Origin: JBNPEO01 sp050490315
GTDB lineage: Bacteria > Actinomycetota > Actinomycetes > Actinomycetales > Micrococcaceae
Direction of reading: 5' to 3'
DNA length: 64,000 nucleotides
NCBI RefSeq assembly: GCF_050490315.1
Contig: NZ_JBNPEO010000008.1
Span: 62,001-126,000, forward strand
Part shown: positions 49,383 through 57,226 of the stretch, one piece after another
Position numbering within the stretch: the stretch's first letter is position 1
Layout: each line of letters begins with the position of its first letter
Translations under genes and position numbers: made by a program
Notes under the pieces: generated by a model
Databases searched by the model: none
Seen by the model: only the letters and a program-made list of their open reading frames with translations
Told to the model about the DNA's origin: nothing

Positions 49383-50600
49383 GTGGATCCACTGCTCAGC
49401 GGCATCATTGCCGGCCTCATCGGCCTGTCATTCGGTGTCTTTGGAGTGCTCGCTTTTAGGGCCAGCGAACGCCAACGCAGACTTATTGACGAAGACCCTG
49501 ACGAACCAGCGCTGCCCGCAGGTTCCGCAGAAGTGCTCGCCGTTCTGGGCCGCGCCTTCGTGATTGTTGATGACATTGACGGTGTGGTGCGCGCCAGCCC
49601 AGCAGCCTACGCCTACGGCTTGGTCCGCGGGCACACCGTGGTCCACCAGCAACTCCTTGAGATGACCAGCAAGGTCCGCCGTGACGGTGTGATTTTGGAA
49701 CAAAGCTTTGAGCTCCCGCGCGGCCCCTTAGGTCAGGGAACCATCATTGTTCAAGTCCGTGCTGCGCTCTTGGGTGAAGAATTTGTGTTGTTGCTTGCCG
49801 ATGACCGGACGGAAATTACCCGTACCGAAGAAATCCGCAACGATTTTGTAGCCAACGTATCCCATGAGCTCAAAACGCCAGTCGGTGCCATATCCCTGCT
49901 GGCTGAGGCCCTTGAAGCCAGTCCGGATGATGAAGAAGCAGTGCGCCGCTTTGCTAAGCGTATGCACAAAGAGTCAGCACGTCTTGCCGCCCTAGTGCAG
50001 GACATTATTGAACTTTCCCGCCTGCAGGGGGCCAATATTGCCCAGCAAGGCACCGAAGTGGACATCAACGCGGTCATTGCCGACGCCGTCGATCGTTCCA
50101 AACTGCCCGCTGAAAGTAAGAACATTCAGATGGTGGTGGGTGGCCGTGTGGAGGCCAGGGTTTATGGAGACCCGGATCTACTCACTACGGCGTTGCGGAA
50201 CTTGATCGACAATGCCATCAGGTACTCGCCGGAAAACACCAAGGTGGGTATTGGGGTTCGGTCCCGGGAGGGCCTGATTGCCATTTCCGTGACTGACCAA
50301 GGTGACGGGCTCAGCGCAGAAGATCAAGAGCGCGTATTTGAACGCTTTTACCGGGTGGACGCTGCACGCTCCCGGCACACTGGCGGTACAGGCCTAGGGT
50401 TGAGCATTGTTAAGCACGTTATTTCTAACCACGGTGGCGAAGTGACAGTGTGGTCTCAGCCGGGCCAAGGATCAACTTTTACGGTGCGATTGCCGGAAAT
50501 GGAAAGTGAAGAATCGGCGAAGATCCCCGATTCTGCACAAATCGCACCGCTCGCACAGCGAAAAAACACCCGCATTCACGAACAAGGAGCCAACGCTTGA
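49383..50600 (+). CDS. senX3: Phosphate-sensing histidine kinase (SenX3/PhoR type)
   Basis: 405 residues. One N-terminal membrane segment (IIAGLIGLSFGVFGVLAF), a PAS-like region (about 50-140), the dimerisation box FVANVSHELKTPVGA with His near residue 161, and the ATPase domain with N-box LIDNAIRY, G1 DQGDGL, F-box FERFYRVDAARS and G2 GTGLGLSIVKH. The GTG start has no ribosome site; TAAGCT ends six bases before it, so a leaderless mRNA is possible. It overlaps regX3 by four bases. With PhoU it controls phosphate genes. Confidence 0.94.
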   Translation: MDPLLSGIIAGLIGLSFGVFGVLAFRASERQRRLIDEDPDEPALPAGSAEVLAVLGRAFVIVDDIDGVVRASPAAYAYGLVRGHTVVHQQLLEMTSKVRRDGVILEQSFELPRGPLGQGTIIVQVRAALLGEEFVLLLADDRTEITRTEEIRNDFVANVSHELKTPVGAISLLAEALEASPDDEEAVRRFAKRMHKESARLAALVQDIIELSRLQGANIAQQGTEVDINAVIADAVDRSKLPAESKNIQMVVGGRVEARVYGDPDLLTTALRNLIDNAIRYSPENTKVGIGVRSREGLIAISVTDQGDGLSAEDQERVFERFYRVDAARSRHTGGTGLGLSIVKHVISNHGGEVTVWSQPGQGSTFTVRLPEMESEESAKIPDSAQIAPLAQRKNTRIHEQGANA

Positions 50601-51277
50601 GCCGGATTCTGATTGTTGAGGACGAAGAATCGTTTTCCGACCCACTGTCCTACCTGTTGGGCAAAGAAGGTTTTGAGGTTGCCGTTGCAGATAACGGCCT
50701 GGACGCCATCACCGAGTTTGACCGTAACGGCGCTGACTTGGTGCTCTTGGATCTGCAGTTGCCGGGCCAGTCGGGCACCGAGGTGTGCCGGCAACTGCGC
50801 CAGCGCTCCTCCGTGCCGGTCATTATGCTGACGGCCAAGGACTCTGAGATCGACAAAGTTGTGGGGCTGGAACTTGGCGCTGATGACTACGTGACCAAGC
50901 CCTACTCATCCCGCGAATTGGTGGCACGTGTTCGGGCTGTGCTGCGCCGCCAGGGTGAGTCTGAAGAACTGATCAGCACCACCGTTCAGGCTGGCCCGGT
51001 GCGGATGGACATTGAACGCCACGTTGTCAGCGTAGGCGGGGAACAAGTTGCCCTGCCGTTGAAGGAATTTGAGCTCCTTGAGATGCTGTTGCGCAACTCG
51101 GGCCGTGTGCTCACTCGTGGTCAGTTGATTGACCGCGTATGGGGCTCTGACTACGTGGGGGATACCAAGACTTTGGACGTCCACGTCAAGCGCCTGCGCA
51201 GCAAAATTGAGCCGGACCCCTCAGTGCCGCGCTACCTTGTGACGGTGCGCGGTTTGGGTTACAAGTTCGAACCGTAA
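50597..51277 (+). CDS. regX3: Response regulator RegX3 (OmpR family)
   Basis: 226 residues. Receiver domain with acidic pair in VEDEE, phosphoacceptor Asp52 (LVLLDLQLPG), the switch Thr in MLTAKD and Lys in YVTKPY; then an OmpR winged helix (about 130-226) with LRNSGRVLTRGQLIDRVWGSDY and VDVHVKRLRSKIE-like LDVHVKRLRSKIE. The TTG start shares TTGA with the senX3 stop and has AAGGAG six bases upstream. It binds PHO boxes in phosphate starvation. Confidence 0.95.
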   Translation: MSRILIVEDEESFSDPLSYLLGKEGFEVAVADNGLDAITEFDRNGADLVLLDLQLPGQSGTEVCRQLRQRSSVPVIMLTAKDSEIDKVVGLELGADDYVTKPYSSRELVARVRAVLRRQGESEELISTTVQAGPVRMDIERHVVSVGGEQVALPLKEFELLEMLLRNSGRVLTRGQLIDRVWGSDYVGDTKTLDVHVKRLRSKIEPDPSVPRYLVTVRGLGYKFEP

Positions 51278-51292
51278 ACTGCGTGTACTAGC

Positions 51293-51319
51293 AGGCGCTG
51301 GCTGATTCAGTCAGCGCCT
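51293..51319. terminator. Hairpin after regX3
   Basis: 13-base arms AGGCGCTGGCTGA (51293-51305) and TCAGTCAGCGCCT (51307-51319) pair with one G-U-type mismatch. The right arm overlaps the stop codon of the convergent gene. Confidence 0.6.
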
Positions 51320-51587
51320 AGGCGCGGTGACGGCGTGCCCAGTACAGTGGGGCCAAAATTGCCACGGCGGCAAAGGCTACGGTCAGCAGCAATTCGGCAA
51401 AGAGCAAAGCCACAACAGCCGTGATGCCCAAGCTCAGGGTGAATTGTCCTAGCGAGCCAGCGCCCACCATCAGTGCCAACAGAACCAGAAGTGTCAGTGC
51501 ATAGGCGGTGAAAAAGCGGCCAGGGGTCTGGAGCTGCTGCACGGCTTTGCGGACATTTTCAGTGGAGTAGTAGCTGAGGCTGGTCAT
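51318..51587 (-). CDS. Hypothetical membrane protein
   Basis: About 89 residues with two hydrophobic segments (AYALTLLVLLALMVGAGSL and LGITAVVALLFAELLLTVAFAAVAIL) and a basic end (WARRHRA). No family recognised. ATG 51587 (MTSLSYYSTENVRKA) is chosen, with GGGA about ten bases upstream. A longer version from a GTG at 51668 would add 27 polar residues. Confidence 0.55.
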   Translation of the reverse strand: MTSLSYYSTENVRKAVQQLQTPGRFFTAYALTLLVLLALMVGAGSLGQFTLSLGITAVVALLFAELLLTVAFAAVAILAPLYWARRHRA

Positions 51588-51826
51588 GGTTGTTTCCCGG
51601 GGGTCACTAAAGCGGCGGACATTCGTGGAGGAGGGGGAGACGGAAACTTTCGTTTCTACGTCCTTCACCTATTTTGCGGCTCAACCCTGTGAGTTACACC
51701 CCCAAAGCACAAATTGATCGCGTTAGATTGCTCACATCTGGAATCCGGGTCCAGCACAGGTTCGGTAATAGCCCAGATTTGGGGACCGTGGGAGCCGGTT
51801 TGACGCCAAATGTTCACCTACAAAAA

Positions 51827-51862
51827 ACTCTGGGCCCCGCGCATTTGCGCAGAGCCCAGAGT
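51827..51862 (-). terminator. Rho-independent terminator after the LpqE-like gene
   Basis: ACTCTGGGC (51827-51835) pairs with GCCCAGAGT (51854-51862), with an inner GCGC/GCGC stem. On the minus strand TTTTTT follows. Confidence 0.85.
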
Positions 51863-51878
51863 GATGTTTGAAGGGGTA

Positions 51879-52436
51879 CTAGTGCCCCGTGCTGCTTGCC
51901 GTGGGAGTGGGGGTTGCAGATTCGGTGCTGGCATCGGAAGTCGCCGTGGTGGGCAAGTACTGCTCGTACTGCGTCAAGGTGCCATCCAGTACCGGGACCT
52001 TGATGGTGCTGGTCTGCTGGCTAGCGTTTTCGCTGAGCTTGAGTTCAACCAAGGAGCCGGGGTTGCCGCCGGCAGTGCTCAAGATGGCTGCATCAGTCTT
52101 TTCAGTCAGACCCGTTGTGCCGTTGGCCTTAACTGGGATGCTGGTTTGGGATCCATCGGCGCCATTAACCGTCAGGGTTACAGCATTCGACGAAGAGTTG
52201 AACACGCTACCGATCAAACGGCCAGTGCCCTTCTCATCCTTGGCCACAACAATGACGTTGCGCAATTTTAGCGGGCCCAAGTCTGCGTTGATGCCGTCTG
52301 AAGCGACGTACTGGTGGGAGGTCTGCTGCGGTGTGATGTAACCGCAAGCCGTCACGGATAGCAAACTCGCGGCAACGCCCGCAGTTACTAGTGCACGGCT
52401 GCCGCGCGTGGTCAGATTCGTCGCAGTGAAACGCAC
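51879..52436 (-). CDS. LpqE-like lipoprotein
   Basis: 185 residues. Lipoprotein signal peptide with lipobox SVTAC (Cys31), followed by GYITPQQTSHQYVASDGINADLGPLKLRNVIVVAKDEKGTGRLIGSVFN, and a Thr/Ser-rich tail (TPTPTASSTGH). The ADLGPLKLRNVIVV pattern and the position in front of carD match mycobacterial LpqE. That protein is a surface lipoprotein of unclear role. ATG 52436. It is divergent from carD. Confidence 0.75.
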   Translation of the reverse strand: MRFTATNLTTRGSRALVTAGVAASLLSVTACGYITPQQTSHQYVASDGINADLGPLKLRNVIVVAKDEKGTGRLIGSVFNSSSNAVTLTVNGADGSQTSIPVKANGTTGLTEKTDAAILSTAGGNPGSLVELKLSENASQQTSTIKVPVLDGTLTQYEQYLPTTATSDASTESATPTPTASSTGH

Positions 52437-52700
52437 GTCACTTACTCCTCAACAGTGTTGAAACTTTTCTCCCATAGCCTATCGGCATTTGGCCCCCATA
52501 ACTGACTTCCTTCGCGTATATGGCGTTCATAACATCCCAAACCTTGCGCGCGCCGTCGTCGCGATCGTCGCTGAAATCATCCCCCAAAGCCATCACATAC
52601 CTCGTTTTTCCTTGAAAAATCAAGGATTCGGAGCCTTTGCGAGGAGAAGCATATGCCTTAACCGTGATAAACTGATCTGCGGGAAAGGGGAAATGTCCAC

Positions 52701-53183
52701 ATGGTTTTTGAGGTTGGCGAGACAGTTGTTTACCCTCACCACGGCGCAGCGAAGATCGAAGAGATCAAGATGCGAACCATCAAGGGTGTTGAGAAGATGT
52801 ATCTCAAGCTCAAGGTGGCCCAGGGTGATCTGACCATTGAAGTTCCAGCAGAGAATGTTGATCTTGTTGGTGTTCGTGACGTAGTGGGCAAGGAAGGCCT
52901 GGAGCATGTTTTTGATGTGCTGCGTGCCGAGTTCACTGAAGAACCCACCAACTGGTCACGTCGTTACAAGGCGAACCTTGAGAAGCTCGCTTCCGGCGAC
53001 GTCGTTCGAGTTGCGGAAGTTGTCCGTGACCTCTGGCGCCGCGATCACGACCGCGGCCTGTCCGCGGGCGAGAAGCGCATGCTGGCCAAGGCTCGCCAGA
53101 TTCTGATTTCCGAACTCGCATTGGCTGAGAAGACGGATGAAGAGAAGGCAGCAAGCGTTTTGGATGAGGTTTTGGCCTCCTAA
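52701..53183 (+). CDS. carD: CarD-family RNA polymerase-binding transcription factor
   Basis: 160 residues. The N-terminal RNAP-interaction domain opens VFEVGETVVYPHHGAAKIEEI and contains MYLKLKVAQGDLTIEVPAENVDLVGVRDV; the helical C-terminal DNA-binding part includes NWSRRYKANLEKLASGDVVRVAEVVRDLWRRDHDRGLSAGEKRMLAKAR with the conserved promoter-wedge Trp. It stabilises open complexes and is essential in mycobacteria. ATG start with a GGAAAGGGGAAA leader. Followed by a hairpin, then ispD. Confidence 0.97.
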   Translation: MVFEVGETVVYPHHGAAKIEEIKMRTIKGVEKMYLKLKVAQGDLTIEVPAENVDLVGVRDVVGKEGLEHVFDVLRAEFTEEPTNWSRRYKANLEKLASGDVVRVAEVVRDLWRRDHDRGLSAGEKRMLAKARQILISELALAEKTDEEKAASVLDEVLAS

Positions 53184-53203
53184 GGCGTAGTCAACAGGAT
53201 TTT

Positions 53204-53236
53204 GCCCCGGCCGCACGTGCGGACGGGGCTTCCTTT
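53204..53236 (+). terminator. Terminator after carD
   Basis: GCCCCG (53204-53209) and CGGGGC (53224-53229) flank the palindrome CCGCACGTGCGG; TTCCTTTT follows. It separates carD from ispD. Confidence 0.7.
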
Positions 53237-53279
53237 TGCCCAAATCCGCCCAGCTAGTTGGGCGGGATACGCTGGGACC

Positions 53280-54041
53280 ATGAGCAAAACAGCCAGGCCG
53301 GACGTTGCAGTCATAGTTGTTGCGGCGGGATCCGGGCAACGCTTGGGTCACGGAATTCCCAAAGCGAAAGTGGCATTGGCGGGGCGCCCTATTTTGGAGC
53401 ATGCCCTGCACGGAATACTTGCAGCGAGGATCGCCCAACACGTGGTGGTGGTCCTCCCCGCTGGCGATGCTGAACTTCGCGATCTGTGCGCGGCAACCGT
53501 TACACCGGCCACCGGCGCTGAACTGATTATGGTCGACGGCGGATCCTCCAGGGCTGAGTCAGTACAGAACGCTTTGGCGCAGCTAGGGGAGAACACAAAA
53601 TCCGTTCTGGTCCACGACGCGGCGAGAGCGCTCACCCCCCACGCCGTTTTTGACCGGGTTCTGGCAGAACTTGATGCCGGTGCGCAGGCTGTTATCCCGG
53701 CTATTGCCGTGGTGGACACCATTAAAACTGTTGAGCCAACCCCCAGCGGTGCAAACCACGAGATTGTCACCGGAACCCTAGAACGGGGCAGCTTGAGGTC
53801 GGTACAAACACCCCAAGGATTTGATCTGGCGGCACTTCGGGCCGCCCACCACCAAGCCTTGTCGAGTGGCCGCGGCCCCGAGTCCATCACGGATGACGCA
53901 ATGCTTCTTGAGTCCCAAGGCGTTCCGGTCCACGTGGTTCACGGCTCAGACTTCTCGCTCAAGATCACCACACCCCTGGACCTCGTCACGGCCGAGGGCC
54001 TATTGCAGGGACCACTCGCACCACGCTGGACGGAAGGCTAA
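53280..54041 (+). CDS. ispD: 2-C-methyl-D-erythritol 4-phosphate cytidylyltransferase
   Basis: MEP-pathway enzyme joining CTP to MEP. 253 residues with VIVVAAGSGQRLGHGIPKAKVALAGRPILEHAL, VHDAARALTP, VVDTIKTVE and SVQTPQGFDLAAL, then TDDAMLLES and LKITTPLDL. ATG 53280 with GGGATAC upstream; the longer open frame begins inside the carD terminator. It lies two bases before ispF, an arrangement also found in many actinobacteria. Confidence 0.95.
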   Translation: MSKTARPDVAVIVVAAGSGQRLGHGIPKAKVALAGRPILEHALHGILAARIAQHVVVVLPAGDAELRDLCAATVTPATGAELIMVDGGSSRAESVQNALAQLGENTKSVLVHDAARALTPHAVFDRVLAELDAGAQAVIPAIAVVDTIKTVEPTPSGANHEIVTGTLERGSLRSVQTPQGFDLAALRAAHHQALSSGRGPESITDDAMLLESQGVPVHVVHGSDFSLKITTPLDLVTAEGLLQGPLAPRWTEG

Positions 54042-54043
54042 AC

Positions 54044-54550
54044 ATGACCGAATCAGCAGCACCCATCATTCTTCCCCGCACCGGCATTGGCATTGACGTG
54101 CACGCGTTCGCCGCCGCGGATGAGCCGCGCGAACTATGGCTGGGCGGCCTTTTATGGGAGGGGCAGCGGGGACTCTCGGGGCATTCTGACGGGGACCCGG
54201 TGGCTCACGCTGCAGCTGACGCTTTGTTCTCGGCGGCGGGCGTTGGGGACTTAGGCACACACTTTGGTACCGACCGGCCTGAGTTTGCAGGAGCTTCCGG
54301 AGTGACATTGTTGGCTGCAGCGGCGAAAATTGTCCGCGACGCGGGTTTTGAGATTGGTAATATCGCTGTGCAATTTGTGGGCAACCGGCCCAAATTTGGT
54401 CCCCGGCGTGCGGAGTCCCAACAGATCCTCAGCGAGGCAGCAGGAGCGCCAGTCAGCGTTTCAGCCACCACGAGTGACGCGCTCGGGTTTACCGGGCGGG
54501 GTGAGGGCATTGCTGCCATCGCCACGGCACTGGTGTATCCCGCCCACTAG
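54044..54550 (+). CDS. ispF: 2-C-methyl-D-erythritol 2,4-cyclodiphosphate synthase
   Basis: 168 residues. Zinc ligands in IGIDVHAF and GHSDGDPVAHA, the cyclase motif TDAL replaced by AADALFSAAGVGDLG, and the CDP-binding NIAVQFVGNRPKFGPRR and SVSATTSDALGFTGRGEGIAAIA. Third-last step of isoprenoid precursor synthesis. Two bases after ispD, sharing its transcript. Confidence 0.95.
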   Translation: MTESAAPIILPRTGIGIDVHAFAAADEPRELWLGGLLWEGQRGLSGHSDGDPVAHAAADALFSAAGVGDLGTHFGTDRPEFAGASGVTLLAAAAKIVRDAGFEIGNIAVQFVGNRPKFGPRRAESQQILSEAAGAPVSVSATTSDALGFTGRGEGIAAIATALVYPAH

Positions 54551-54594
54551 GGGCACCAAACGTGGCACGGAGGACGATCGGCTAATCTGGAGCA

Positions 54595-56055
54595 GTGACT
54601 CTGCGCTTCTATAACACTGCCTCGGGCGAGGTCCAGAACTTCGAGCCCATCATCCCTGGACACGTCAGTCTGTACTACTGTGGCGCCACAGTTCAGGGGA
54701 TGCCGCACGTGGGTCACATGCGTTCGGCCATCGCCTTTGATCAGCTGACCCGCTGGCTTGAATACCGCAATTTTAGGGTTACCGTGGTCCGGAACGTCAC
54801 CGATATTGATGACAAGATTTTGGCAAAATCGGCTGAGTCCTTTGGCGAAGACTTTCAAGAAGGCCCCGGCAGTCTGCGGGAAGAACCGTGGTGGGCCCTG
54901 GCGTACCGCTACGAACAAGAGTTCCTCAAGGCGTATGACACCCTTGGTGTCCAACGCCCCACGTATGAGCCGCGCGCCACCGGGCACATCCCGGAAATGC
55001 ACGCGCTGATTGCACAGCTCATTGAACGTGGTCACGCTTACCCGTCAACGGATGGCTCCGGCGATGTGTACTTTGACGTGCGTTCGTGGCCCGCTTACGG
55101 CCAGCTCACTCACCAGAAGATTGATGACATGCAGGCTGCGGCAGATGCGGACCCGCGCGGTAAAAAAGACCCTCGAGACTTCGCGCTGTGGAAGGGTTTG
55201 AAAGATTCAGAGCCGACGACGGCGGGCTGGGCATCGCCGTGGGGCACCGGCCGTCCGGGCTGGCACCTCGAATGCTCGGCCATGGTCACCAAGTACCTTG
55301 GCACTGAGTTCGACATTCACGGTGGGGGACTCGACTTGCGTTTCCCGCACCACGAAAACGAGATGGCTCAGTCTCAGGCTGCTGGCCACGGATTCGCCAA
55401 TTTCTGGATGCACAACGGTATGGTCACCTACCAAGGCGAGAAAATGTCCAAGTCTTTGGGCAACACCATTAGCCCCGCAGAAATGCTTGAGCTGGCCCCG
55501 GCGCGCGTGGTTCGTTATTACCTAGGTCAAGCGCAGTACCGCTCCGTTTTGGACTATCAGCCCAACTCTCTGCAAGAAGCTGCTGCCGCTGTAGAACGCA
55601 TTGATGGTTTTGTGTCCCGTGCGCTCAGAACCCGCGCTGGCGAGAATGCTGCCGTTGGTGTGGTGAGCTACGGCCAAGTCCCGGCTGCCTTTGAAGCCGC
55701 CATGGACGATGATCTCAATGTCCCGCAAGCCCTTGCCGTTCTCCATGAAACTGTTCGCGCCGGTAATAGCGCACTCGCAGGCGGCAATGCCAAAGCTGCA
55801 TGGGATGCGATGGTCTCTGTGACAAATATGCTCCGTGTTTTGGGCCTGGATTCTGCTGGGCCATCGGTTGAGAGCGATTCGAAGCAGAGCGCCGCCCTGG
55901 AAGTTTTGGTCAACGCGCAGCTGGAAGCCAGAGCGGCTGCCCGGGCCGAGAAGAATTGGGCCGCATCTGATGCTATTCGGGACACGCTTGCTGCCGCTGG
56001 CGTGGTGGTGGAGGATGGCGCGGACGGTGCAACGTGGAGCCTGAGCCGCGGCTAA
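54595..56055 (+). CDS. cysS: Cysteinyl-tRNA synthetase
   Basis: 486 residues. The zinc/Cys-binding C in YYCGATVQGMPHVGHMRS also contains the HIGH-type motif; then FHIHGGGLDLRFPHHENEMAQSQA-like stretch (FDIHGGGLDLRFPHHENEMAQ) and KMSKSLGN near residue 282. The C-terminal DALR-type helix bundle ends in WAASDAIRDTLAAAGVVVEDG. GTG start with GGAG five bases upstream. Gene order after ispF as in mycobacteria. Confidence 0.96.
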   Translation: MTLRFYNTASGEVQNFEPIIPGHVSLYYCGATVQGMPHVGHMRSAIAFDQLTRWLEYRNFRVTVVRNVTDIDDKILAKSAESFGEDFQEGPGSLREEPWWALAYRYEQEFLKAYDTLGVQRPTYEPRATGHIPEMHALIAQLIERGHAYPSTDGSGDVYFDVRSWPAYGQLTHQKIDDMQAAADADPRGKKDPRDFALWKGLKDSEPTTAGWASPWGTGRPGWHLECSAMVTKYLGTEFDIHGGGLDLRFPHHENEMAQSQAAGHGFANFWMHNGMVTYQGEKMSKSLGNTISPAEMLELAPARVVRYYLGQAQYRSVLDYQPNSLQEAAAAVERIDGFVSRALRTRAGENAAVGVVSYGQVPAAFEAAMDDDLNVPQALAVLHETVRAGNSALAGGNAKAAWDAMVSVTNMLRVLGLDSAGPSVESDSKQSAALEVLVNAQLEARAAARAEKNWAASDAIRDTLAAAGVVVEDGADGATWSLSRG

Positions 56056-56145
56056 GCGAAGCCCTTCGCTGCATTGAATCCTCGATTTTATCTGGGTCAG
56101 TAGACTGGTAAGCAGACTTAGTAGAAACAATCAAGGGTGGAAGAC

Positions 56146-57138
56146 ATGGCCAACAACGGTCGCCGATCAGTTAAGGCAAAAAAGGGTCCCACTATCGGAA
56201 CGGGTGGTCACGGTCGTCGTGGCCTTGAAGGCAAAGGCCCCACACCTAAAGCCGAGGACCGTCCGTACCACAAGGCTCACAAGAGCAAACAGCTTGCCGA
56301 GCGCTCTGCTGCCAAGCGCCAAGGACAGGGTTCTGGCCGCCTCGCAGCTGGCCGTTCAAGTGGACCCAAGGGCCGCGCTACGGAAGAAATGGTCACTGGC
56401 CGCAACTCGGTAGTAGAGGCCTTGCGCGCCGGGATCCCGGCCAAGGCCTTGCACGTGGCGGTCCGCATCGAGATGGACGACCGCGTTAAAGAATCGCTCA
56501 AGCTGGCTGCCGAACGTGGCATTCCGCTGATGGAAACCGGCAAGCCTGAGCTTGACCGAATGACCGAAGATGCAGTGCACCAGGGCCTGGTTCTGCAGAT
56601 TCCCCCCTACGAGTACCAAGACGCTTTGGACTTGGCTGAGGAAACCCTTGAGCGCTGGAAAAAGGGCCACGTCAAAAACGCTCCCCTTTTTGTTGCCCTC
56701 GATGGCATCACCGATCCCCGCAACCTCGGTGCGATTATCCGTTCAGTGTCGGCTTTCAGCGGTCACGGCGTAATCGTTCCTGAGCGCCGCTCCGTTGGCG
56801 TCACGGCGTCTGCATGGAAGACCAGCGCCGGTGCTGCGGTACGTGTACCGGTGGCTAAGGCTCCTAACCTGAATAACGCGCTGAAGGCGTTCAAGGACCG
56901 TGGCATTTACGTCCTCGGATTGGACGGCGACGGCGATGTATCGCTTCCAGATCTGGCCCTCGCCACCGAACCTGTATGTATTGTGGTGGGTTCCGAAGGT
57001 AAGGGTCTGAGCCGTCTGGTCCGCGAAAACTGCGATCAGATTGTTTCGATTCCGATCGACTCCGCAATGGAGTCACTCAACGCATCAATGGCAGTGGGAA
57101 TCTCGCTCTACGAGATCTCTCGCCGCCGCTCTGCTTAA
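56146..57138 (+). CDS. rlmB: 23S rRNA (guanosine-2'-O-)-methyltransferase RlmB (SpoU family)
   Basis: 330 residues. The first ~85 are basic and low-complexity (RRSVKAKKGPTIGTGGHGRRG, KAHKSKQLAERSAAKRQG), typical of actinobacterial members. The SPOUT domain shows motif 1 ALDGITDPRNLGAIIRS, motif 2 VVGSEGKGLSRLV and motif 3 IPIDSAMESLNASMAVGISLYE, with the deep knot. It methylates 23S rRNA G2251-type position. ATG 56146 with GGAAGA upstream; a GTG three codons earlier is less likely. Ends in a stem GCCTCGTATGCG/CGCATACGAGGC (57151-57162, 57179-57190). Confidence 0.94.
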   Translation: MANNGRRSVKAKKGPTIGTGGHGRRGLEGKGPTPKAEDRPYHKAHKSKQLAERSAAKRQGQGSGRLAAGRSSGPKGRATEEMVTGRNSVVEALRAGIPAKALHVAVRIEMDDRVKESLKLAAERGIPLMETGKPELDRMTEDAVHQGLVLQIPPYEYQDALDLAEETLERWKKGHVKNAPLFVALDGITDPRNLGAIIRSVSAFSGHGVIVPERRSVGVTASAWKTSAGAAVRVPVAKAPNLNNALKAFKDRGIYVLGLDGDGDVSLPDLALATEPVCIVVGSEGKGLSRLVRENCDQIVSIPIDSAMESLNASMAVGISLYEISRRRSA

Positions 57139-57150
57139 TATCGACACCTG

Positions 57151-57190
57151 GCCTCGTATGCGGGTATCCGCAACATCTCGCATACGAGGC
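57151..57190 (+). terminator. Hairpin between rlmB and glgX
   Basis: 12-bp perfect stem (57151-57162 with 57179-57190) and a 16-base loop, no T run. It lies between two genes on the same strand. Confidence 0.6.
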
Positions 57191-57226
57191 GGCGCAAGGG
57201 CAAGTGCCAGCTAAACTTGAAGCAAC

